Shown piece by piece: positions 53,854 through 61,387 of a stretch of 64,000 bases of DNA; the stretch's first letter is position 1, and every line of letters starts with the position of its first letter. This stretch comes from Amaranthus tricolor (Eukaryota; Streptophyta; Magnoliopsida; Caryophyllales; Amaranthaceae). The notes under the pieces are model-generated. The model made no database searches. It was not told the DNA's origin and worked only from the letters and a program-made list of their open reading frames with translations. The stretch is from contig NC_080059.1 of assembly GCF_026212465.1 (NCBI RefSeq), positions 23,615,329 to 23,679,328 of the forward strand, written 5' to 3'. The translations under genes and the position numbers were made by a program.

Positions 53854-55102
53854 TTACGAAATGGAACCAGATCCAAAACCAAACAAAACAGAACAAAATA
53901 AATTTTCATCCTCCAAAAATCTTCAAACTACCCTATCCATTTCAAACAAATTTACTCAACTAAATGATTTTCCCCCACTTCCATATTCACAAATTGTTCA
54001 AGAGCCTACTTCACAAAATATTATTTCAAATTCAAAACAAAAAGAACCAACTACAAAAATACCAACACAAAGCTTTACCAAATCTGCATACATTACAAAA
54101 ACCGAAATAGAAAATGTATATCTCACTAATTTTACAATTCCTCAAAGCCCACAAATTATTAATTCAATCAATCAAAAAACTTTTCCAAAAGGTTGCGAAT
54201 GGATACCAGAAAATCGTTTTAAAACTCAAAGGTTTTATGAATTTATTTTAGTAGATTCAAACTCTGTTGAAATCCAACATATCAAGGATTCTTCAGAAAA
54301 AATAATTTATTCAAAATGTATTTTTAAGAAAATTATTTCATCTGTAGAATGGGGAGACCCTTATGCAGAACGAATTTTTTCAAAAAGATTTTTCCCTCAA
54401 AATTACTCATACTATGATTACAAAATGGCCTGGTATAGAGCATTTTTATTCAGACCATTTGATCATTCATGGTTTTTTATATTTGACAAATATTGTCCAA
54501 AGAAATATCCTATGTGGTTTTATCATTGGTGGTATTTATTTGGACCAACTCCTCAAATTTATCCAAAAGAATGCAATGAGGGTTTCACAACTTTTGTTGC
54601 CAATTCAAATTATCAAGCTTATGAAACTCCAGTCATGTTTCATGCAGAATTTAAAATTCCATGGATTCTATGTTGGAGTTACTGTCTCAAACAACACCTT
54701 CCACGTCCATATCCATATTCATTAATAAGAGAATTCAAAATTAAATGGTGGGACAAATTTACCTTAGAAATTTGTTCAACAAAAAATGTTATCTCCTTTT
54801 TTCAAACCGGTATAAAAATGGAATACCAATCTCCATCAACCACCAACAAACCTTCACCCTCAAAAGCAACATCAAATTCAAACTCTCCTCAACACAATAA
54901 AAATCCCAAAGTAGAAAGTCCAAATTCAGAATCATTATCTAAAGTCCAGAAAGCTATTCTCAAAAAGATTCTTGAAGATCCACAATATGCAAAGAAAATA
55001 TTATCAGAAGAATCCTCTGATGAGATTTTATCGGAGTTTTCAAATGAGTCTTATGATCCAACATTTGGTGGCCCATTTGCTCAAGATCCATACGACTTTT
55101 AA
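53798..55102 (+). CDS. Pararetrovirus ORF2 protein, unknown function, copy A
   Basis: 434 residues from an ATG at 53798, overlapping the ORF1 end by 56 nt in the +1 frame. The N-terminus is basic (MPRKKNQQEK) and followed by a Ser/Gln/Lys-rich, probably disordered stretch. A compact domain, roughly residues 125-330, is strikingly rich in Trp, Phe and Tyr, as in MWFYHWWYLFG shortly after Met 210. A Ser/Pro/Asn linker follows, then a short lysine-rich helix and an acidic C-terminus ending in GPFAQDPYDF. I recognise no enzymatic motif. Florendoviruses are known to carry a downstream ORF2 of unknown role. Position and overlap suggest translation from the same RNA as ORF1. The copy at 60083-61387 looks identical. 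Confidence 0.85.
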   Translation: MPRKKNQQEKLKGFQSSDDYEMEPDPKPNKTEQNKFSSSKNLQTTLSISNKFTQLNDFPPLPYSQIVQEPTSQNIISNSKQKEPTTKIPTQSFTKSAYITKTEIENVYLTNFTIPQSPQIINSINQKTFPKGCEWIPENRFKTQRFYEFILVDSNSVEIQHIKDSSEKIIYSKCIFKKIISSVEWGDPYAERIFSKRFFPQNYSYYDYKMAWYRAFLFRPFDHSWFFIFDKYCPKKYPMWFYHWWYLFGPTPQIYPKECNEGFTTFVANSNYQAYETPVMFHAEFKIPWILCWSYCLKQHLPRPYPYSLIREFKIKWWDKFTLEICSTKNVISFFQTGIKMEYQSPSTTNKPSPSKATSNSNSPQHNKNPKVESPNSESLSKVQKAILKKILEDPQYAKKILSEESSDEILSEFSNESYDPTFGGPFAQDPYDF

Positions 55103-55123
55103 TATTGAGTTCACAAAAGTTCA

Positions 55124-55265
55124 ATTCAAATGTTCAACAACTCAAATTAATTCATCCGGAAGCACAAACGTAAGCAATGACGAAATCAAAAGTATCATTC
55201 AAATGTTCAACAACTCAAATTAATTCATCCGGAAGCACAAACGTAAGCAATGACGAAATCAAAAG
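55124..55265 (+). repeat. 69-bp direct repeat upstream of the viral promoter
   Basis: 55124-55192 is repeated at 55197-55265, a 73-bp period, each copy including TTCATCCGGAAGCACAAACG. Each copy holds a TGACG (55178 and 55251), the core recognised by plant TGA bZIP factors in other caulimovirid promoters. An enhancer role is inference. Confidence 0.85.
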
Positions 55266-55380
55266 CATCTCCAACAGTAATTCAAAGCATCTTCAACAGT
55301 AAAGCATCTCCAACAGTGATTCAAAGCATCTTCAACAGTAAAGCATCTTCAATAGTAATTCAAAGCATCTTCTACAGTAT
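55264..55380 (+). repeat. 39-bp repeat, three copies, each of two AGCATCTYCAACAGT half-units
   Basis: Copies start at 55264, 55303 and 55342. Each has one half-unit followed by RATTCAA and one followed by AA or TT. Degeneracy increases toward the right (CAATAGT, CTACAGT). It lies about 90 bp upstream of the TATA box. Confidence 0.85.
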
Positions 55381-55468
55381 TATAGTGTAACTTTAATAAT
55401 TATGTTTGTACTATTTCTCTTTAATTTCTTATTGGAAGAGCAGATTGCACCTTATCTCTTCCTTTGTG

Positions 55469-55476
55469 TATAAATA
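55469..55476 (+). promoter_or_regulatory. Viral TATA box, copy A
   Basis: TATAAATA in CTTTGTGTATAAATAAAGTG. It is the best TATA match in the intergenic region and lies about 170 bp before the primer site. The start of the pregenomic RNA is expected near 55500. Confidence 0.7.
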
Positions 55477-55536
55477 AAGTGTCTAGCTCTAAGATGAGAG
55501 CATCCTGTAATTTTCTTTTGTTTAAGTCTTATCTCA

Positions 55537-55542
55537 AATAAA
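55537..55542 (+). terminator. Viral poly(A) signal, copy A
   Basis: AATAAA lies about 60 bp downstream of the TATA box, so RNA that has gone round the circular genome would end just after its own start site. Another AATAAA at 55473 overlaps the TATA box. The assignment is by position and family pattern. Confidence 0.6.
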
Positions 55543-55642
55543 TCTAACTTTCTTTACTTATCTTATTATTATCAATTATATAATAAGATTTATATCCACA
55601 AAATTATTAAATTATTTTCTCTATCGATCCTGTACTCCCTAT

Positions 55643-55654
55643 TGGTATCAGAGC
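55643..55654 (+). promoter_or_regulatory. Second primer-binding site, right end of copy A
   Basis: TGGTATCAGAGC again, exactly 7530 bp after the first. Viral continuity stops after the final C: the next bases (TAGGAAAATT) belong to an inverted movement-protein fragment instead of the leader (CAGTAAGTT). Confidence 0.9.
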
Positions 55655-55777
55655 TAGGAAAATTGGACAATCAACTCCTTTATGAACTAATGGTTTTATT
55701 CCTATTTGAACAAGGCCAAAATGAATGAATCTAAATCTGTGTTTGAGATAAGCTTTAATGCTGGATTCTGAAAGTAA
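55650..55777 (-). pseudogene. Displaced 128-bp movement-protein fragment
   Basis: Matches 58996-59123 of the adjoining inverted copy and lies in the same orientation. On the - strand it encodes part of the movement-protein core, around SSIKAYLKHRFRF. It shares AGAGC with the primer site of copy A on its left and AAAGTAA with the truncated protease region on its right. It is a filler segment at a rearrangement junction, not a gene. Confidence 0.88.
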
Positions 55778-58700
55778 CTGGTGCATACCATTTTTGAAAA
55801 TTAATTTTATTAATAACAGTGATAAAATCATCATCATCCCCATTAACTTTCTCTTTTCCCAAAGAAAGATTTTCTTTATAGATGGGGTTTTCTAAAATAG
55901 ATAATTTTGTTTCAAGTTCGAAATCTTTGATTTCTAAATGCTTTAAACTATTTTTGATAGAAATGATGTCTTCTTTGATTTTATTTATTTCAAGTTGAAG
56001 ATCTTTGACCGAAAGAGTTTGATTCTTAATAGGAATTAATTTAGAAGTCATTTCTTTGGAAGAGTATTTTTCTAATAATTTTGAAATATTGAAAGGTTCA
56101 ATTTGAGGAATTGGAATACTTTCTTTGTTTTTAGAGGTAGAGGTTTCACCCAAAACCATAGTTTTGAGTTTCAAAAGGGTTTCTCTTTTGATCTCTTTAT
56201 CTTGGATTTTGTCAACGAGATCAAAAAGAAATTCCACATTTTTCTCTTTATCTGTTAAAACATTAATGCATTTGATAGGAGAGGAAGAAATCGAAGATTC
56301 AGAATCAGAAGTTTGATCATTAATTTGTAAAATTTCGTCATCTTCCTTTTCTGAAGAAGAAGAAGAAGTAGACTCAGGGGTTTGTAATAATATTTTGGAT
56401 ATTTTATCTCCTAGCTCAGAGTCGTTAATAAATAATTCTTGAATCTTTTTCTTTGTGGTACAAGCATTTGCTTTATGTCCAGGTTTTCCACACGAATAAC
56501 AAAAGATTTTGAAAGCTTTGTTTGATTTTCGGAAATTTCCGAAATTTTTCTTTCCTCGTTTCTTTCGATAATAAGAAGGATAAGAATTTTTATTTTTATC
56601 TTTTGAAAATTTAGAAAATTGTTTTTTAATTTTCTTTTTTGTAGAGGGAGCTCTAATAGCTTCCATACCAAATGCTTCACAGAAACATCCAATTTCTTTC
56701 CTAGATTGTTTCTTTTCAGAGGTATATTTGGCTTGGAGTTTGAGTTCTTCACATAAAGAAAGACCTTCCTTTTTAATGAAAGCGAAAAGTCCTCCATAAG
56801 TAGTATTATTAAGAGCTTGTTCTTTATCTGTATCATGTTCAGCTATTTTTCTAAAAATTCTTTGAGCAAATAATTTTGGTAGTCCTGATATAAATTTTTC
56901 TTTCCAAAAACTTTGATTGCAATCTTGTCTTTGTAAAACATAACTAAAGAAGGTATCTTTATACCATCTATAGTCACTTAATGTTGGGCAACGTAAATTT
57001 TGTAAAATCGTTTCTCCAGAAGAAAGAGTTTGAGTAGGGTTACCGACAAAATGAAAGGCAATAACTATGATTAAGAAATCACAGCAGTCAGATTTTTGAA
57101 ATACATTTCCTTGATCATCCATGATGTCAGTAACGTGATTCAAAATTTCTAATCTGTCTTGTAAAGTGAGAAGATTATCCCACCAGTTTTTTAATTGCCC
57201 AGTAAAACCTGATATAATAAAACCAAAAATTATTTGTTCATCCAAAGGTTTTGCCTTGTAAGCTACAATAGCCATTCCCATATTTTGAAGAGTATTAAGA
57301 ATTTCATAATCAGATTTTCCATCTATGTTCCATTCATGGATCATATCTGGGGAAAAGGATTTGGAGGTAAATGTAGACCTTTCTTCATATTGAAGATCAA
57401 CAGGAGTAGGCCTAGGATAATAGTTTTTTGTAGGGATATTCTTCCAAGATGATCGTATTTTATTAATTTGATGAGGATCATTATCAGATTCTTGAAATTG
57501 CTTTGCAACTTTTGAAATGATTAAAGACTCAGAATTTTCTTCATCAGAAGATATCTCTGAACTTTGATATTTACTCAAAACCTTAATATGACTTGGACTA
57601 TCTGCTAATTTTTGTAAAGATTTTTGAATTTTATCTAACACTGCAGAATTAGAGTTAGAAGAAGTAAAACCATTTTTTGGAAACATTTGAGTCATAGGTA
57701 TAGTTAATCCTGGTGGTTTGAAATGCGGTGCAGAAACCTTATTAGATCCTAATGATGCAATCGTATTAGGGGCTATGGATCTAGAGGTTTCTTTTTGTAA
57801 ATTATCAACCTTATTTGAAAGTTGATCTACTTGTGTAGCAACGGTATGAAGGATTTGATTTGTAAAATTATTTTGATGATAAATTTTAATGATGTCTTCT
57901 ACATTTGGAGTTTTATCTGTTTGATCTACTCTTCCTTCTTTAAAAGGACTAGCCTTTATTTCACGGTCATAATAGGGAAAAGTAATATTTTGTAATGGTG
58001 GATGAACTGAACTAATTGTTTGTCCATCCTTCAAAACCCAATTTTTTTGAAGTTTGGTTTGTACAAATATGTGATTTTGAGAATATGGATTAGCAATACC
58101 TTGTTTTTCACAAAACAATAAAAACCATGTAAAAAACGGGATATTAATTTGAATAGTATTCATATCTTTATACCATACATCTCTTATTGAGTCTTTAAAG
58201 GAGCGAGAAAAAGATCTAAACCAATCTCGATGTTCAGCATTGTGAGAGGAATTAAATTCATCTCTTAGATAGTTTTTATCTATTTCAAAATCTTTAGTAA
58301 TTGTATTGATAGAGTCAAAATTTTGCATATCAGACATTGTGGGAGATGCAGGTCTAGATGAAGAGATTTGAGAAGTTTGAGAAGCATTTGCTTCATATTC
58401 AGGAATAGGAGATTTATATCTGACTTTGATTGGTTCAGAAATGACTGAAGTTGTTTTTTGAGGAAAAGAAAAAGATCTTCGTGGATAGTTGGAAGAAGAA
58501 GTACAAGGAGAACTAGATAATTCTCTCATAGACCCAAACCTTATAAGAACTTTATTTTCGTCTTCCTCAATGCATTCTATTTCTTGTCTTATGTTTCTAG
58601 GAGGCATTGGATTTGAGAATTGAAATGTCTCAGGAATAGAAATTTGATCCCATCTCAAGGTTTTTGCTGTAGAAACTATTGATTTAGTATTCTCAGCATG

Positions 58701-59342
58701 AACCTCTATAAAAATAGTTTCTTCTTTTGAAGAAGCCTCATGTATGAATTTTGGATTAACTGTGGAATTCATTAATCTAAAATAAACACGGAAAACAATT
58801 GCAAAATTTCTAGCAAACTCTTTAAATTTATTATTTAAAATTTGAATATCTAAAATTAATGAAGATAAGATTAATGGGTCTTGAAGATCTACTGTAAAGT
58901 TTGGAAAACAATTGAAATATATTGGGCCATTACAGATATTAGTTTGAATCATAGCCAAAACAGAATCTTTATAATTATTAAGTCGATCGTCTCTGAGAGC
59001 TAGGAAAATTGGACAATCAACTCCTTTATGAACTAATGGTTTTATTCCTATTTGAACAAGGCCAAAATGAATGAATCTAAATCTGTGTTTGAGATAAGCT
59101 TTAATGCTGGATTCTGAAAGTAAATGCATAGTTTCAGATTCTTTTTGAATGCTTCTAGTCTCTTCATGAGTTTTGATGCTAAATGCAGTCTTAAAATCAG
59201 TAATGCCTATATGATAAATTTTTGTAAGATTTTCTTTTGGAATTTCCCAATTTGAAAAGTTCTTTTCTATATGAACTTCACTACTTTGAATTATATTATT
59301 AGGTGATCCTAAACTAATAGCTTTCCTTAACCAGTTTGCCAT
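55755..59342 (-). pseudogene. Truncated pararetrovirus ORF1 (MP and CP only), copy B
   Basis: Starts at the ATG equivalent to that of copy A (59342 on the - strand). It carries the movement-protein domain, coat region and CYSCGKPGHKANAC zinc knuckle unchanged. Viral identity ends at about 55777, after WYAPVTF, upstream of the protease active site. The frame then reads a few foreign residues (RIQH) into the displaced fragment and stops at 55755. Protease, RT and RNase H are therefore missing. If expressed it could still yield movement- and coat-type regions, but without the protease expected to cut them apart. Confidence 0.88.
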
Positions 59343-59530
59343 TAATAAATTAAATGTTGCATAAACTAAATATGACTGAATTGAATGGGAACAGTGGGAC
59401 CACCTAACCGAGAACACCAAGACTTAAAATGGCTTACCAACAACTTAATTAGGCTGACCAAGCACTTTACCAACACTCAATACAAATGCAATTTAATAAA
59501 TGCACAATTAATCAATTTAATAACTTACTG

Positions 59531-59542
59531 GCTCTGATACCA
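59531..59542 (-). promoter_or_regulatory. Primer-binding site between tandem copies B' and B
   Basis: GCTCTGATACCA on the + strand. Here the intergenic region and leader continue through without interruption (TACTCCCTATTGG on one side, CAGTAAGTT on the other). This shows the native joined structure that copy A lacks at both ends. Confidence 0.9.
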
Positions 59543-60082
59543 ATAGGGAGTACAGGATCGATAGAGAAAATAATTTAATAATTTTGTGGATATAAATCTT
59601 ATTATATAATTGATAATAATAAGATAAGTAAAGAAAGTTAGATTTATTTGAGATAAGACTTAAACAAAAGAAAATTACAGGATGCTCTCATCTTAGAGCT
59701 AGACACTTTATTTATACACAAAGGAAGAGATAAGGTGCAATCTGCTCTTCCAATAAGAAATTAAAGAGAAATAGTACAAACATAATTATTAAAGTTACAC
59801 TATAATACTGTAGAAGATGCTTTGAATTACTATTGAAGATGCTTTACTGTTGAAGATGCTTTGAATCACTGTTGGAGATGCTTTACTGTTGAAGATGCTT
59901 TGAATTACTGTTGGAGATGCTTTTGATTTCGTCATTGCTTACGTTTGTGCTTCCGGATGAATTAATTTGAGTTGTTGAACATTTGAATGATACTTTTGAT
60001 TTCGTCATTGCTTACGTTTGTGCTTCCGGATGAATTAATTTGAGTTGTTGAACATTTGAATTGAACTTTTGTGAACTCAATA
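59543..60082 (-). promoter_or_regulatory. Viral intergenic region of the inverted tandem
   Basis: Same 540-bp length as in copy A. It holds the 69-bp direct repeat (59920-60061), the 39-bp repeats (59805-59921), the TATA box (59709-59716) and the poly(A) AATAAA (59643-59648), all on the - strand. It would drive copy B leftward, toward copy A. Confidence 0.8.
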
Positions 60083-61387
60083 TTAAAAGTCGTATGGATC
60101 TTGAGCAAATGGGCCACCAAATGTTGGATCATAAGACTCATTTGAAAACTCCGATAAAATCTCATCAGAGGATTCTTCTGATAATATTTTCTTTGCATAT
60201 TGTGGATCTTCAAGAATCTTTTTGAGAATAGCTTTCTGGACTTTAGATAATGATTCTGAATTTGGACTTTCTACTTTGGGATTTTTATTGTGTTGAGGAG
60301 AGTTTGAATTTGATGTTGCTTTTGAGGGTGAAGGTTTGTTGGTGGTTGATGGAGATTGGTATTCCATTTTTATACCGGTTTGAAAAAAGGAGATAACATT
60401 TTTTGTTGAACAAATTTCTAAGGTAAATTTGTCCCACCATTTAATTTTGAATTCTCTTATTAATGAATATGGATATGGACGTGGAAGGTGTTGTTTGAGA
60501 CAGTAACTCCAACATAGAATCCATGGAATTTTAAATTCTGCATGAAACATGACTGGAGTTTCATAAGCTTGATAATTTGAATTGGCAACAAAAGTTGTGA
60601 AACCCTCATTGCATTCTTTTGGATAAATTTGAGGAGTTGGTCCAAATAAATACCACCAATGATAAAACCACATAGGATATTTCTTTGGACAATATTTGTC
60701 AAATATAAAAAACCATGAATGATCAAATGGTCTGAATAAAAATGCTCTATACCAGGCCATTTTGTAATCATAGTATGAGTAATTTTGAGGGAAAAATCTT
60801 TTTGAAAAAATTCGTTCTGCATAAGGGTCTCCCCATTCTACAGACGAAATAATTTTCTTAAAAATACATTTTGAATAAATTATTTTTTCTGAAGAATCCT
60901 TGATATGTTGGATTTCAACAGAGTTTGAATCTACTAAAATAAATTCATAAAACCTTTGAGTTTTAAAACGATTTTCTGGTATCCATTCGCAACCTTTTGG
61001 AAAAGTTTTTTGATTGATTGAATTAATAATTTGTGGGCTTTGAGGAATTGTAAAATTAGTGAGATATACATTTTCTATTTCGGTTTTTGTAATGTATGCA
61101 GATTTGGTAAAGCTTTGTGTTGGTATTTTTGTAGTTGGTTCTTTTTGTTTTGAATTTGAAATAATATTTTGTGAAGTAGGCTCTTGAACAATTTGTGAAT
61201 ATGGAAGTGGGGGAAAATCATTTAGTTGAGTAAATTTGTTTGAAATGGATAGGGTAGTTTGAAGATTTTTGGAGGATGAAAATTTATTTTGTTCTGTTTT
61301 GTTTGGTTTTGGATCTGGTTCCATTTCGTAATCATCTGAACTCTGGAACCCTTTGAGTTTTTCTTGCTGATTCTTCTTCCTTGGCAT
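60083..61387 (-). CDS. Pararetrovirus ORF2 protein, unknown function, copy B'
   Basis: 434 codons from the ATG at 61387. The translation looks identical to the ORF2 of copy A, including the basic start, the Trp/Phe/Tyr-rich central domain with MWFYHWWYLFG, and the acidic end. It overlaps the ORF1 end (61332) by 56 nt, as in copy A. No recognisable enzymatic motif. Identity with copy A means either very recent duplication or one shared integration event. Confidence 0.85.
   Translation of the reverse strand: MPRKKNQQEKLKGFQSSDDYEMEPDPKPNKTEQNKFSSSKNLQTTLSISNKFTQLNDFPPLPYSQIVQEPTSQNIISNSKQKEPTTKIPTQSFTKSAYITKTEIENVYLTNFTIPQSPQIINSINQKTFPKGCEWIPENRFKTQRFYEFILVDSNSVEIQHIKDSSEKIIYSKCIFKKIISSVEWGDPYAERIFSKRFFPQNYSYYDYKMAWYRAFLFRPFDHSWFFIFDKYCPKKYPMWFYHWWYLFGPTPQIYPKECNEGFTTFVANSNYQAYETPVMFHAEFKIPWILCWSYCLKQHLPRPYPYSLIREFKIKWWDKFTLEICSTKNVISFFQTGIKMEYQSPSTTNKPSPSKATSNSNSPQHNKNPKVESPNSESLSKVQKAILKKILEDPQYAKKILSEESSDEILSEFSNESYDPTFGGPFAQDPYDF

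Larger units (their letters stand above)
55103..55642 (+). promoter_or_regulatory. Viral intergenic region, copy A
   Basis: 540 bp between the ORF2 stop and the primer-binding site, with no coding. It holds a 69-bp direct repeat, a set of 39-bp repeats, a TATA box and a poly(A) signal in that order, as expected of a caulimovirid promoter region giving terminally redundant RNA. The counterpart at 59543-60082 has the same length. Confidence 0.8.
48111..55654 (+). mobile_element. Endogenous pararetrovirus copy A, unit length, probably Florendovirus (Caulimoviridae)
   Basis: Contains the full set for this virus group in order: tRNA-Met primer site, leader, a large ORF1 (movement protein, coat/zinc knuckle, protease, RT, RNase H), an overlapping ORF2, and an intergenic region with promoter and poly(A) signal. 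There is no integrase and there are no LTRs, as expected of plant pararetroviruses. ATTGGTATCAGAGC occurs at both ends (48111-48124 and 55641-55654), giving a 7530-bp unit. The two-ORF organisation with all replication domains in ORF1 fits Florendovirus better than single-ORF Petuvirus, but this rests on organisation rather than a phylogeny. Both reading frames are unbroken. Confidence 0.88.

Noticed and set aside
54363..54725. 120-codon frame inside ORF2 and 83-codon frame at 54972-55223
   Set aside because: Both overlap ORF2 in another frame; the second runs into the direct repeat. No domain or selection signal is visible.
55103..55642. Viral intergenic region as an LTR
   Set aside because: It is not duplicated at both ends of copy A, lacks TG...CA ends, and no integrase is encoded.
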